43,765 bases of DNA from SAR116 cluster bacterium AG-321-A13 (GTDB taxonomy: Bacteria; Pseudomonadota; Alphaproteobacteria; Puniceispirillales; Marisalimonadaceae). The notes beneath the pieces were generated by a model. It ran no database searches. It had not been told where the DNA came from and saw nothing but the letters and a program-made list of their open reading frames with translations. The translations under genes and the position numbers were made by a program. Shown here one piece after another: positions 26,854 to 36,852 of the stretch; position 1 is the stretch's first letter; the number at the start of each line of letters is the position of its first letter. Location of the stretch: assembly GCA_003283875.1 (NCBI GenBank), contig QBXD01000008.1:1-43765 (forward strand), written 5' to 3'.

Positions 26854-28815
26854 ATGAATGAAATTTTGCTAGATAACAACTATAACGCCACTGAAATTGA
26901 AGTTTTAGAAGGTCTAGAACCAATAAGACATAGACCAGGAATGTATATAGGTGGGACAGACAACAATGCCTTACATCACTTAGCTATAGAAATTATAGAT
27001 AACTGTATGGACGAAGTTGTTGCTAAACATGCAACGACTATATGTGTTGAACTCTTTGGTGACAATACTATTTCTATATCTGACAATGGAAGAGGAATTC
27101 CAATTGACAGTCATCCAAAGTTTAAAAATAAATCAGCATTAGAAGTAATAATGACAACGCTACATTCAGGAGGTAAGTTTTCAAATAAAAATTATACAAC
27201 CTCAAGCGGTCTTCACGGAGTTGGAGCATCAGTTGTAAATGCTCTTTCTTCTTTTTTAAAAGTTCAAGTTATTCGTGAAGGTATTCTTTATAAACAAGAA
27301 TTTTCAAAGGGATTACCTACAACAAAACTAAATAAAATAGAGTCAACAAAAAAATCCAACGGAACTAGCATTTCATTTAAACCAGATACAAGTATATTTG
27401 GAGAAAATAATTTTTTTAGTCCTGACAAGCTCTTTAAAATTTTGGAATATAAAGCTTATCTTTTTGGTGGTGTTCAAATAAATTGGGAATGTGATACTTC
27501 TTTGATTAAGTTAAATAGTCAAACACCACATTCAAAAAAAATATGTTATAAAAATGGAATAATTGATTATATCAAATTTAAAACTTCAACTATCCCAATG
27601 TTTACTACATCTACTTTTGACGGAAACGTGAAGATTGAAGATGAAAATGTAGAATGGGTAGTTGCTTGGCTTACAAATAGTGAAACAAGTTTTATAGAAA
27701 CTTACTGTAATACTGTTCCAACACCTCTTGGTGGGAGTCATGAATTAGGGTTTAGACACGCACTTACTAAGGGAATAAGAAAATTTGCAGATATTAAAGG
27801 ATTTAAAAAAGCTAATGAGATTATTTATGATGATTTAATAAATTCAACAGGTTCTATTTTGTCTATTTTTATTAAGAACCCACAGTTCCAAGGACAAACA
27901 AAAGAAAAACTAGTAAGTTTATCAAGTGCTAAACTTGTTGAAATTGCCATAAAAGATAGATTTGAAACTTGGTTATCGAATGATCTTTCTATTGGTGAGG
28001 CAATATTAAACCGTACTATTAATAACTATGAAGAAAGAAAAAGGAAAAAAAAAGAAAAAGATATTTTTAGGAAAACCATAACAAAAAAAATTCGTCTTCC
28101 TGGTAAATTAGCTGATTGTAGTAGTGATAAATTTGAAGAAACTGAACTTTTCATTGTAGAGGGTGATAGTGCTGGAGGATCCGCCAAACAAGCCCGTGAG
28201 AGAATGACGCAGGCAGTACTTCCACTTAAAGGTAAAATATTAAATGTCGCTAGCGCATCAAGTGAAAAAATGTCTCTTAACCAAGAAATTAATGATTTAA
28301 AACAAGCTATTGGATTAGAACAAATAAAATCAAATAATATTGAAAATTTGAGATATAATAAAATTATAATAATGACAGATGCAGATGTTGATGGAGCTCA
28401 TATTGCTGCTCTTTTGTTAACTTTCTTTTATAATTACTTTCCCGAAATAATAGAAAAGGGTCATTTATACCTTGCCCAACCTCCCCTTTATAGAATTACA
28501 CATAATGGACAATCTCAATATGCCCAAACAGAAGAAAATAAAAATGAAATTATCAATGAAAAGTTTTCTGGTAAAGGTATTGTAAGTCGCTTTAAAGGTC
28601 TAGGAGAAATGCCTCCATCACAGCTAAAAGAAACAACAATGTCATCTAAAACAAGAAAACTTTTAAAAATCACTGTACCTAAAAGAGACATTATAGAAGC
28701 TGATCAAAGAAGATTAGTTGACGAGTTAGTAAATATACTAATGGGTAAAAAACCAGAACTTAGATTTAAATACATTCAAGAAAATGCTAATTTGGTAAAT
28801 AATTTTGATATTTGA
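26854..28815 (+). CDS. parE: DNA topoisomerase IV subunit B
   Basis: 653-residue ATPase subunit that with ParC separates sister chromosomes. The GHKL ATPase domain has EIIDNCMDEV, DNGRGIP and GLHGVGASVVNALS; the TOPRIM domain has VEGDSAGGSAKQARER and MTDADVDGAHI. The segment KIRLPGKLADCSS just before the TOPRIM is characteristic of ParE rather than GyrB, and the length is short like ParE. ATG at 26854, with no clear ribosome site; ATG at 26858 is out of frame. Confidence 0.95.
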   Translation: MNEILLDNNYNATEIEVLEGLEPIRHRPGMYIGGTDNNALHHLAIEIIDNCMDEVVAKHATTICVELFGDNTISISDNGRGIPIDSHPKFKNKSALEVIMTTLHSGGKFSNKNYTTSSGLHGVGASVVNALSSFLKVQVIREGILYKQEFSKGLPTTKLNKIESTKKSNGTSISFKPDTSIFGENNFFSPDKLFKILEYKAYLFGGVQINWECDTSLIKLNSQTPHSKKICYKNGIIDYIKFKTSTIPMFTTSTFDGNVKIEDENVEWVVAWLTNSETSFIETYCNTVPTPLGGSHELGFRHALTKGIRKFADIKGFKKANEIIYDDLINSTGSILSIFIKNPQFQGQTKEKLVSLSSAKLVEIAIKDRFETWLSNDLSIGEAILNRTINNYEERKRKKKEKDIFRKTITKKIRLPGKLADCSSDKFEETELFIVEGDSAGGSAKQARERMTQAVLPLKGKILNVASASSEKMSLNQEINDLKQAIGLEQIKSNNIENLRYNKIIIMTDADVDGAHIAALLLTFFYNYFPEIIEKGHLYLAQPPLYRITHNGQSQYAQTEENKNEIINEKFSGKGIVSRFKGLGEMPPSQLKETTMSSKTRKLLKITVPKRDIIEADQRRLVDELVNILMGKKPELRFKYIQENANLVNNFDI

Positions 28816-28896
28816 ATAGTATGTGCTTGAAATGATTAATTTGACATCTAGTAAATATGAGTAAATAAATTATAATTACATTTTTAAGGAATAAAC

Positions 28897-30183
28897 GTGA
28901 ATTTTGAAGAACTAGGTTTATGTAAAGAGATAATATCTTCTATTAAAGAAAAAGGCTATAAAAATCCTACAGAAATTCAAAGAAGCGCTATACCCCATAT
29001 CTTGACGGGTAGAGATTTATTAGGCTGCGCACAAACTGGTACAGGTAAGACTGGTTCGTTCATTATGCCCTTGGCTGAAATATTAAGTTCTGGAAAATCT
29101 AAGTCAAGGATGCCTAGATCACTTATTTTAGCTCCAACTAGAGAATTAGCTATGCAAGTAGCTGATGAGTTTAATTTTATCAATAAATTTCTTAAGTTAC
29201 AAATGGCATTGTTAATTGGAGGAGTATCATTTACCGAACAAGATAACAAATTAGCAAAGGGTGTTGATGTACTTGTAGCAACCCCAGGCAGACTTATAGA
29301 TCACATAGAAAGAGGTAAAGTTATTATAAAAGATGTCAAAATACTCATTGTTGATGAGGCTGACAGAATGTTGGACATGGGATTTATTCCAGACATAATG
29401 AAAATTAATAAATTATTACCAAAAATAAGACAAACATTATTTTTTTCTGCAACGCTTTCTAGAGAAATAAGAAATATTGGAAAAAATTTATTAATCAACC
29501 CAAAAGAAATAACGATTAGCCCTTATTCATCAACCTCTTCAAATATAGACAGCTATTTTTATCAAAGTTATGACAAGAATAAATTAAATGATCTCAAAAC
29601 ATTATTGGACATTGGTTCATTTAATAGTGCTGTAATTTTTTGTAATAAAAAAAATGATATTGATAAAGTTTATAGATTTTTAAAAAAAAATAATTATAAA
29701 TGTGTTTGTCTGCACGGAGATATGAATCAAAGTTCAAGGACCAATTCTCTGGAAGATTTTAAGAGAAAATCCGCTAATATGCTTGTCGCTTCTGATGTTG
29801 CAGCACGAGGTATAGACGTGAAGGATTTAAGTCACGTATTTAATTATGATGTGCCAAATAATCCAGAAGATTATGTCCATCGTATAGGTAGGACTGGAAG
29901 AGCAGGAAAAAAAGGTAAAGCATATACTATCTTTAATGAAAAAGATGAAAAGAATATTTTATTGATTGAAAAACTAATCAAAAAGAAAGTAAAGAAGCTA
30001 AAAATAAAAGATATAAATTTTAATAATCGTAATTCCAACATAAAAGATTTAGAAAAAATAAATCCAGATAAAATAAGCTCAAAACAGAATAAAAAATCAA
30101 AATTTTTACCTGTTGAAAATTTTTTAAATTTTAAAGAAAGTGGTAAAATTCCTGAATTTTTAAACATAAAAAAATCAATCTAA
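28897..30183 (+). CDS. rhlE: DEAD-box RNA helicase, RhlE type
   Basis: 428 residues. The Q motif (GYKNPTEIQRSAIP), motif I AQTGTGKT, Ia PTRELA, II DEAD (VDEADRMLDMGF), III SAT, and the C-terminal motifs VASDVAARGIDV and HRIGRTGRAG are all present. Bacterial RhlE-type helicases act in ribosome assembly and RNA decay. A Lys/Asn-rich tail of about 70 residues follows the helicase core. The start is GTG at 28897 with AAGGA 7 bases before. Its 3' end overlaps the facing pepN by 9 bases. Confidence 0.9.
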   Translation: MNFEELGLCKEIISSIKEKGYKNPTEIQRSAIPHILTGRDLLGCAQTGTGKTGSFIMPLAEILSSGKSKSRMPRSLILAPTRELAMQVADEFNFINKFLKLQMALLIGGVSFTEQDNKLAKGVDVLVATPGRLIDHIERGKVIIKDVKILIVDEADRMLDMGFIPDIMKINKLLPKIRQTLFFSATLSREIRNIGKNLLINPKEITISPYSSTSSNIDSYFYQSYDKNKLNDLKTLLDIGSFNSAVIFCNKKNDIDKVYRFLKKNNYKCVCLHGDMNQSSRTNSLEDFKRKSANMLVASDVAARGIDVKDLSHVFNYDVPNNPEDYVHRIGRTGRAGKKGKAYTIFNEKDEKNILLIEKLIKKKVKKLKIKDINFNNRNSNIKDLEKINPDKISSKQNKKSKFLPVENFLNFKESGKIPEFLNIKKSI

Positions 30184-32775
30184 CGCTTTTTCTATTATCT
30201 CAGTCAAATCATTTGAAGGATTTTTATTAATAATATTTTTGAGTACTTTTTTAATTTTATTTTTTCTGCTCTCATTATAATTTTTAAACCTAGTAAGTGG
30301 TAGTATTAGCCGAGCTGCTGCTTGAGGATTTCTTTTATCAATAATACTTATTTGTTGAGAAACAAACTTATAACCAGAGGAGTCTTGAGCATGAAAAAGT
30401 AAAATATTCTCTCTCTGGAAAGTGCCTAATACAGACCTTAACTTGTTAGGATTCTTCATATCAAACGATTTATGTCTCATTAATTTCTTTATATGATTAA
30501 TTCCATCAACTTTAAAATTAAGTGAAGACATCATTTCAAACCATTTTTCTAATACTAAATCATTATTACTCCATTTCTGATAAAAATTATTTAAGTATTT
30601 TAATGCTATTTTTTTATTAGTTAAACACAAAGATTTCAATCCAGCTATAGAAAGTGTCATGTTATTACTTTGAGCAATTTTGGTAGCTATCTTCATTCCA
30701 ATTTTACTATCTATTAATATTAAGTATTTTAGTATTTTTTCTAGTAAAGCTCTTTCACCTACAAATTCTAACGTATCAATTTTTTTATAAAAAAGACTTA
30801 ATGCTAACTTCTCTAAAATATCTTTTAAGTTTAAAGCAATTGATTTTATAAGATCTATTCTTTTTAAATAAACATCAATTGGATCTATAATCTCAAATAA
30901 ATTTTCATATGAATATCTTGAGGGTGCTTCTAAAAAAAATGCCATCAAAGAAAAATCAATTTTTTTGTCGGGTAGTAGAATTCTTAATGAATCACAGAGA
31001 AGCTTAACGGTAGATTTATTTAGATAACAATCCAAATATAAATTTTGAATTGCATCCCATCTATTATAAGAATCATTATCAAATTTGAGTATGTGGACAT
31101 ACTCATTAATTGTTAAGTCAGCTTCTAATATTACTGGGGCTGAAAACCCCCTCAAAAACGAGGGAGTAAGGTTAATCTCATTAATAATTATTTTTATAGT
31201 ATCTTCACTCTTACTAAATAAATAGACATGTTCATATTTTGATTTCGTATTAGTTAATTTAAATTTAACAAAATTGCCTTTTTTATCTAAAAATGACAAT
31301 TTTATGGGTATTGGTAGATGGCTTTTTTGGCCATTAATTTTTTGAGACATTTTAAATTTTAATCCAGAATTTTCAATCTCTCTCTTAATACTTAAAGTTG
31401 GTGTACCTGCTTGAGAATACCATTTTTTAAAAATTGTCAAATCTGATTTACTACCTTTAGTAAGAGCATCTATAAAGTTTTCACAAGTAACCGCTTTTCC
31501 ATCATAGCTTTCAAAGTAAACATTCATTCCTTTTCTATATAGGTTTTCACCAAGATAATTAAATATCATTCTAATTACCTCAGCACCTTTTTCATAGACA
31601 GTTGGTGTGTAAAAATTGTTAATTTCAATATAATTTTCTGGCCTTATTGCATGGCTATTAGATCCGGCATCTTCAGGGAATTGTATGGATCTCAATAGTA
31701 AAACATCCTCTATACGTTTTACACCTCTTATATTCATATCTGCAGAAAACTCTTGATCTCTAAAAACTGTTAAGCCTTCCTTTAACGTTAATTGAAACCA
31801 ATCTCTACAAGTAACTCGATTGCCCGTCCAGTTATGAAAATACTCATGCGCAATAATAGCTTCGATATTTTTAAAATCTCTATCTGTAGCAGTTTTGTCG
31901 TCTGCAAGAATAAATTTTGAATTAAAAATATTTAAACCTTTATTTTCCATTGCTCCCATATTAAAATGACTCACAGCAACTATCATAAAAGTATTCAAAT
32001 CATATTCTAATCCATATTTTTTTTCGTCCCAACGCATTGCACTTTTTAGACTTTTCATAGCATGTCTCGTAAGAAATTTGTTTCCAATTTCAGTAAAAAT
32101 CTTGAGGGTGATTATTTTGTTTGAAAAAGTTTTAAAATTAGATTCATAAAACTCTAAATTCCCAACTACAAGAGCAAATAGGTAAGAAGGTTTTGGAAAA
32201 GGATCATGCCAAACTTTAAAATGTCTTAGATTATTTTTCGAGCCTTCTTCAATCAAATTCCCATTTGAAAGTAATGTGTTGAATTTATTTGACGATTCAA
32301 TTTTGACTGTGAATTTACTTAAACAATCTGGCCTATCTGGAAACCATGTAATTTTTCTAAAACCTTCAGGTTCGCATTGAGTACAAAACATATTATTACT
32401 CTCATATAACCCTTCTAAAGAAGAGTTATCTCTAGGGAAAATTTTTACTTCAGTCATTATTTTTACGGAATTAGCACTACTTGGGATGGGTATTGAAACA
32501 ACTTCGTTGTTCTTTTCTAAGCTATCTATTTTTATACTTTCAGTTTTTATTTCATCTATAATTAATAAAAACTTGGAAGTAATTAAATCTATCCCATTTA
32601 ATTTAATTGAGTTGTTGTAACTATAGTTTGCGTTAAGAGAATAATTATTTTTTTTGAACATAATTTTTGATTTTACAATTGTAAAATCATTAAAGATTAA
32701 AAATTCAAGATAAGTATATTCTGGCAACCATCGTAAAGGCTTATAATCTGATCGCTTTTTAATAAGCGGCATCAT
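30175..32775 (-). CDS. pepN: Aminopeptidase N (M1 family)
   Basis: Zinc metallopeptidase removing N-terminal residues from peptides in the cytoplasm; 866 residues, as in E. coli PepN. The exopeptidase motif GAMENKGLNIFN and the zinc site HEYFHNW with the third ligand Glu after 18 residues (LTLKEGLTVF) are present. The C-terminal helical half is typical of the gammaproteobacterial-type PepN. Two adjacent ATGs are possible starts (32775, 32772). It follows gcrA by 10 bases and ends 9 bases inside the facing helicase gene. Confidence 0.95.
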   Translation of the reverse strand: MMPLIKKRSDYKPLRWLPEYTYLEFLIFNDFTIVKSKIMFKKNNYSLNANYSYNNSIKLNGIDLITSKFLLIIDEIKTESIKIDSLEKNNEVVSIPIPSSANSVKIMTEVKIFPRDNSSLEGLYESNNMFCTQCEPEGFRKITWFPDRPDCLSKFTVKIESSNKFNTLLSNGNLIEEGSKNNLRHFKVWHDPFPKPSYLFALVVGNLEFYESNFKTFSNKIITLKIFTEIGNKFLTRHAMKSLKSAMRWDEKKYGLEYDLNTFMIVAVSHFNMGAMENKGLNIFNSKFILADDKTATDRDFKNIEAIIAHEYFHNWTGNRVTCRDWFQLTLKEGLTVFRDQEFSADMNIRGVKRIEDVLLLRSIQFPEDAGSNSHAIRPENYIEINNFYTPTVYEKGAEVIRMIFNYLGENLYRKGMNVYFESYDGKAVTCENFIDALTKGSKSDLTIFKKWYSQAGTPTLSIKREIENSGLKFKMSQKINGQKSHLPIPIKLSFLDKKGNFVKFKLTNTKSKYEHVYLFSKSEDTIKIIINEINLTPSFLRGFSAPVILEADLTINEYVHILKFDNDSYNRWDAIQNLYLDCYLNKSTVKLLCDSLRILLPDKKIDFSLMAFFLEAPSRYSYENLFEIIDPIDVYLKRIDLIKSIALNLKDILEKLALSLFYKKIDTLEFVGERALLEKILKYLILIDSKIGMKIATKIAQSNNMTLSIAGLKSLCLTNKKIALKYLNNFYQKWSNNDLVLEKWFEMMSSLNFKVDGINHIKKLMRHKSFDMKNPNKLRSVLGTFQRENILLFHAQDSSGYKFVSQQISIIDKRNPQAAARLILPLTRFKNYNESRKNKIKKVLKNIINKNPSNDLTEIIEKALD

Positions 32776-32785
32776 AGTAAGTTTA

Positions 32786-33184
32786 TTAACTTTCTCTCGT
32801 ATTGGTATAAGCTAGATTAGAGTGCTCTTCACAATAGGGTCTACCTGGCATTATTGAAGTTCCACAAAAAGAAAATCCAGGCAGTTTAGGATCTCCTATC
32901 GGCCAACAGCAACGATTTCTAGACCATTCAACTTCCCTAAGTAGAATTTTAAGAGGAAGTTCTTTACTTGTTTCAAAATTAGAAGCAACTTTGTTTTTTC
33001 TTGGCTCGCCAGATTTTGAAATTGGTGAATTTCTTTTTGGCAGACCTAGCCTATGAGCCTTACCTGCAATTGAATTTCTTGAAACACCCAATTCCAGTCC
33101 AATCTTAGTTATAGGTAAGCCTTCGTCCCATAATTTTTTTAATCTTTCTAAATTTTTTTTGTCCCAAACCGAATTATTTTCCAT
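32786..33184 (-). CDS. gcrA: Cell-cycle regulator GcrA
   Basis: 132 residues. In Caulobacter GcrA acts with sigma-70 and recognises promoters methylated by CcrM at GANTC; it is largely confined to alphaproteobacteria. Visible here are the N-terminal DNA-binding part (VWDKKNLERLKKLWDEG, IGLELGVSRNSIAGKAHRLGLP) and the C-terminal Cys/His segment CCWPIGDP ... FSFCGTSIMPGRPYCEEH that engages sigma factor. It sits between aroE (13 bases) and pepN (10 bases). No ccrM is in the window. Confidence 0.95.
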   Translation of the reverse strand: MENNSVWDKKNLERLKKLWDEGLPITKIGLELGVSRNSIAGKAHRLGLPKRNSPISKSGEPRKNKVASNFETSKELPLKILLREVEWSRNRCCWPIGDPKLPGFSFCGTSIMPGRPYCEEHSNLAYTNTRES

Positions 33185-33197
33185 TGATTAACCTATA

Positions 33198-33992
33198 TTA
33201 CCAAATTTTTAAAAAATCATTTACCAAATCAATTTGACTTTCTATCATATATTTACCGTAATGAATAGTTCGTCCTAAAGATTTTGCATTTTTTAATAAT
33301 TCAGTCTCTTCTGGTTGCATGATGATATCAGCAATCACAGAGTTTAAAGGACTATTTGTTACATCAAAAGGAAGCTTGTCTGTTTTTTTTAGACCTAAAC
33401 TCGTGGCATTTATTATGATGTCACTACAGGCTAATGAATAATCACTTTCTGGAAAAACCTCTACCTTTAAAAGATTAGATTTATCATTTATTTTGTTTTT
33501 TAATCTAATGGCTTTATCTATATCTCTGTTGATTAGCATTAAAGATTTTATTTGTTCATTAGCCAAAGAACATCCAATTGAAACGGCTGCTCCCCCAGCT
33601 CCAAAAAGACAAACACTTTTGTTTTTTAATGAATAATTTTGTCCAATAAAACCATTTACGAAACCTTGACCATCAAAGTTATTCCCTGTCAATTTTCTAT
33701 TCTTATCAAATTTAATCCAATTTACCGCGCCTGTAAATTTTGCATCTGGTTCAAGATTATCACATAATTTTGCAATATCTGTTTTATGAGGAATAGTAAT
33801 AGTCATGCCTTCAAAGTTCTTAATTAATTTTAGTGAACTTATAACATTCTCTAAATCGTGTGAGTTAACATGAATTGGTATCATTACTGCGTCTATTTGT
33901 TTACTTTTAAAAATTGAAGTAAATATTGAGGGTGCTTTGACATGATCAATAGGATCAGCAAGACATCCATAAATTTTAGTTGTACCTAACAT
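33198..33992 (-). CDS. aroE: Shikimate dehydrogenase
   Basis: NADP-dependent reduction of 3-dehydroshikimate in aromatic amino acid synthesis; 264 residues. The substrate half contains GCLADPIDHVKAPSIF (SxS pocket shifted to V-K-A-P-S), TITIPHK with the catalytic Lys, and NWIKFD and GNNFDGQGF; the cofactor half has GAGGAAVSIG. The SxS site is less canonical than in E. coli AroE, so a quinate/shikimate or AroE-like subtype is possible. It starts 3 bases after the msrB stop. Confidence 0.85.
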   Translation of the reverse strand: MLGTTKIYGCLADPIDHVKAPSIFTSIFKSKQIDAVMIPIHVNSHDLENVISSLKLIKNFEGMTITIPHKTDIAKLCDNLEPDAKFTGAVNWIKFDKNRKLTGNNFDGQGFVNGFIGQNYSLKNKSVCLFGAGGAAVSIGCSLANEQIKSLMLINRDIDKAIRLKNKINDKSNLLKVEVFPESDYSLACSDIIINATSLGLKKTDKLPFDVTNSPLNSVIADIIMQPEETELLKNAKSLGRTIHYGKYMIESQIDLVNDFLKIW

Positions 33993-33995
33993 TAA

Positions 33996-34376
33996 TCATT
34001 CTTTATCTGTTTTATTAAAATTTAAAGATGCTGAGTTTATACAATATCTTAATCCAGTTGGTTCTGGACCATCAGGAAAGACGTGACCTAAATGTGCGTT
34101 ACATTTTGAACAATGCACTTCAGTTCTTTGCATGAAAAAAGAATTATCTTCTGATTTGCCAATCACCTCTTCTGAGACAGGTTTATAGAAAGCTGGCCAA
34201 CCTGTACCAGATTCATATTTTGTTTTACTTGAAAAAAGAACAGTATCACAACAAATACATCTGTAGTATCCATTATCTTTCTTATCCCAATAAGCACCGG
34301 AGAAAGCTGGTTCAGTTCCATGTTGTTGAGTGACTCTATATTGTTCTTCACTTAAACTTTTGTTAATATTAACCAT
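33996..34376 (-). CDS. msrB: Peptide methionine (R)-S-oxide reductase MsrB
   Basis: Repairs oxidised methionine in proteins. 126 residues with the zinc CxxC pairs C40/C43 and C89/C92 and the catalytic Cys112 in [20 protein letters not shown] is the other conserved block. The resolving Cys seen in some family members is not at the usual SGTGWP position. Cytoplasmic, no signal peptide. Part of the tight minus-strand series from 36117 to 30175. Confidence 0.95.
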   Translation of the reverse strand: MVNINKSLSEEQYRVTQQHGTEPAFSGAYWDKKDNGYYRCICCDTVLFSSKTKYESGTGWPAFYKPVSEEVIGKSEDNSFFMQRTEVHCSKCNAHLGHVFPDGPEPTGLRYCINSASLNFNKTDKE

Positions 34377-34443
34377 TAATTAGCCTTCTTTATTTATATT
34401 AAAATTGATCGTAGTTTATGTTTTCTTTTATCAAATTAAAAAG

Positions 34444-35064
34444 CTAATTGATATTTTTTTTAAAATTAAGAATTTTTTTTATAAAATTTACTCTTGTAAA
34501 AAAAGTTATCCAACATAAAATACCAAAAATATATGCAATATAATCAGCAAATTCGTGAAATAACAACATCAATGTGAAGCACGTAATTGTTTCAAAACCT
34601 TCTGTAATTCCTCCTGAATAAAAAAATGATTTTTTATGCCCGTCTGTAATTGAAATTTTATTCTTTTCTATAATCCAAGCAGACGCCAAAAAAGTTGTCT
34701 GAGTGGCAACAAAGCTTAATAACAAAAAACATACAGAATAAGAGTTGTTTATATCTACAAAAATAAAGGCAATAGGAAATAGCGAGTAGAATATAAAGTC
34801 TAAAACAATATCATAAAAAGCACCAACATCAGTCTCTTTCGTTAATCGAGCAATTGAACCATCTATTCCATCACAAAATCTATTTAAGAAAAGAAAGATA
34901 ATAGCATTTATAAAAAAAGAATTAACTATAAAATAAAAACAACAAAGACCAAAAAAAAATCCTACAAAAGTAATATAATTAGCTTTAAAACCAAAATTTA
35001 TAAACTGTTTTGCAATTTCATTTAAAGCAGGTTTCAAAAATTTATTTAACTGAGAGTCAATCAT
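34444..35064 (-). CDS. CDP-alcohol phosphatidyltransferase family membrane protein
   Basis: 206 residues with about five or six membrane helices. The family motif D-x2-D-G-x2-A-R-x7-G-x3-D-x3-D is complete in DGIDGSIAR ... GAFYDIVLD. Members transfer phosphoalcohol head groups from CDP-activated lipids; the acceptor is not readable here. It begins 18 bases after the LysM gene and may be part of the same transcript. Confidence 0.85.
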   Translation of the reverse strand: MIDSQLNKFLKPALNEIAKQFINFGFKANYITFVGFFFGLCCFYFIVNSFFINAIIFLFLNRFCDGIDGSIARLTKETDVGAFYDIVLDFIFYSLFPIAFIFVDINNSYSVCFLLLSFVATQTTFLASAWIIEKNKISITDGHKKSFFYSGGITEGFETITCFTLMLLFHEFADYIAYIFGILCWITFFTRVNFIKKILNFKKNIN

Positions 35065-35082
35065 TTATAGCAAAAATCATTC

Positions 35083-36117
35083 TTAATTCGTACCTTTATT
35101 AGGAATAATAAAAAGTTGTTTAGGAAAAATTAAATCAGGGTTTATAATTTTATTTTTATTAAGATTAACAATATCAATATATCGGTTACCTAATCCTAGT
35201 CTTTGATAAGCAATATTCCAAAGAGCATCTCCTTTTTGAACAACTACAAAAGTTTTGCCATTAGCATTTTGTATAGTTTTACCACTAATTGTGATTGAAT
35301 TTTCGCTTAAAACCTTACCATTCTTTCCTAATAAAACAGCAAAGATTTTTTGTTTGCCAGCAATCAGCTTGCCAGGTATTGATACGCTCCATTCGTCGTT
35401 AACAATTTTAGTAGATGATGTTTCTTTTCCTGAGAAACCAGCATTTATTTGAGCTCCATTGTGGGCTCGACCTGATAAAACTATTTGCCCTACTTTTGTG
35501 TCGTGGGTAATAGCCAATATTGCTATATATGGATCTCTTTTATCTTCTTTGATGATTGTTTCTCTCTCTTTACTAATTTCTTTGTTGGCATTCAAACCAG
35601 GAGCTTGTATAACTTTGGCTCCAAGTTTACCCTCACTATCAACAATCGCGACAATGGGAATATCTTTTATGGCACCAGTCACGTTTATAGCAACTGACTT
35701 ATTAGCAATTACTACTTTACCGTCTTGAGTGGTCTGTCTAAACGATAAAAGGTATTCACCTCCCTTTAGTTGTTTTTCAGGAACAGCAACAAAATCACCG
35801 ATTTTGTCACTATTAGTTTCAGCAATAATTTGTGCGCCAGAAATTATTTCAACTTTAGAGTTTGGCAAACCCTTGCCTGCAATAACCAGACTACCATCTG
35901 GCCTCACTCTTATTACTTCAAGTTTTATTGTTTCAGACGCTTGCTTTCGAGTTGCAGGCTTAACCTCTATTGGTTTTGCGTCAACTACCTCTTTAACAAG
36001 AGGAACTATCACTTCTTTTTTATCTTCAGTATCTTGTTGATCAAAAGCGAACAATAAAGCTATAGTGGCCAATATTGTTCCAATTATCAAAAAATAAATT
36101 ACTTTTGAAAATTTCAT
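35083..36117 (-). CDS. LysM-domain cell-envelope protein with Ig-like repeats
   Basis: 344 residues. One N-terminal membrane helix (about 5-24) anchors it. The middle has beta-rich, Ig-like units with repeated phrases (VRPDGSLVIAGKGLPNSKVEI, VGQIVLSGRAHNGAQI). A C-terminal LysM domain (VVQKGDALWNIAYQRLGLG ... NPDLIFPKQLFIIP) probably binds peptidoglycan. It is likely a periplasmic structural or adaptor protein; no catalytic domain is seen. It diverges from the LOG-family gene. Confidence 0.85.
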   Translation of the reverse strand: MKFSKVIYFLIIGTILATIALLFAFDQQDTEDKKEVIVPLVKEVVDAKPIEVKPATRKQASETIKLEVIRVRPDGSLVIAGKGLPNSKVEIISGAQIIAETNSDKIGDFVAVPEKQLKGGEYLLSFRQTTQDGKVVIANKSVAINVTGAIKDIPIVAIVDSEGKLGAKVIQAPGLNANKEISKERETIIKEDKRDPYIAILAITHDTKVGQIVLSGRAHNGAQINAGFSGKETSSTKIVNDEWSVSIPGKLIAGKQKIFAVLLGKNGKVLSENSITISGKTIQNANGKTFVVVQKGDALWNIAYQRLGLGNRYIDIVNLNKNKIINPDLIFPKQLFIIPNKGTN

Positions 36118-36208
36118 GAAAAAACCTTAGGTTAATTAATTCTAATACTTTAAAATAAACTTTAGTAACATACAATTTATAATTATTTGTAATTAACTGG
36201 GAGTTCTC

Positions 36209-36769
36209 TTGAAAAAAAATATTTGTGTTTTTGGCGGATCTGTTTCTGGCAAAAATATAGAAAATCAAAAAACAGCTAAAATTATTGGTAAAATAATTGC
36301 TGAAAATAATTTTAATATAGTTTTTGGTGGCGGAGAAAATGGTATTATGGGCGCAGTTGCCCAATCAGGTATTGAAAATGGAGCAAAAACAACAGGTATT
36401 ATTCCAAACTTTTTATTGAAAAAAGATATTTTAGACTCTGCTCATTCAAAAATTTTTAATTCTAAATTAATAAAAACTAAAACTATGCATCAACGAAAAA
36501 AAATGATGTATGATAGCTCTCACGGTTTTTTGGTTTTACCAGGTGGAATTGGAACATTAGATGAATGTTTTGAAGTTTTAACTTGGTGCCAATTAAATCA
36601 AATTAAGAATAAAAATGTAGGCATAATTAATTTTGAAGGATATTGGGATCCTCTTATAAATTTAATAAAGCATATAATTAAAGAAGAATATATGAGTCCA
36701 AATAATTTAAATTATTATGAAGAAATAAAAAATATAAACTCCCTCAAAATTTTTCTAAAAAATATTTAA
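36209..36769 (+). CDS. LOG family protein (TIGR00730), possible nucleoside monophosphate phosphoribohydrolase
   Basis: 186 residues with the family signature PGGIGTLDE and the Rossmann-like GGGENGIMGAVAQSG. Members release the base from nucleoside 5'-monophosphates; the plant LOG enzymes make cytokinins, but bacterial homologues often act on AMP or other nucleotides. The start is TTG at 36209 with GGGAG 5 bases upstream. The 454-residue protein follows after 83 bases. Confidence 0.85.
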   Translation: MKKNICVFGGSVSGKNIENQKTAKIIGKIIAENNFNIVFGGGENGIMGAVAQSGIENGAKTTGIIPNFLLKKDILDSAHSKIFNSKLIKTKTMHQRKKMMYDSSHGFLVLPGGIGTLDECFEVLTWCQLNQIKNKNVGIINFEGYWDPLINLIKHIIKEEYMSPNNLNYYEEIKNINSLKIFLKNI

Positions 36770-36852
36770 ATAACCTAATAATTTATGTATGTATAAATAT
36801 TAGTTAATAATCATTTTAAAACAACGCTATGAAAAAGTATTAAGGAAAAATT

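Noticed and set aside
28840-28896. Promoter TTGACA ... TATAAT upstream of rhlE
   Set aside because: The two hexamers are 24 bases apart, too far for a sigma-70 promoter.
35255-36057. Long plus-strand open frames opposite the LysM gene
   Set aside because: They mirror the codon pattern of the real gene, lack ribosome sites and have no recognisable domain.
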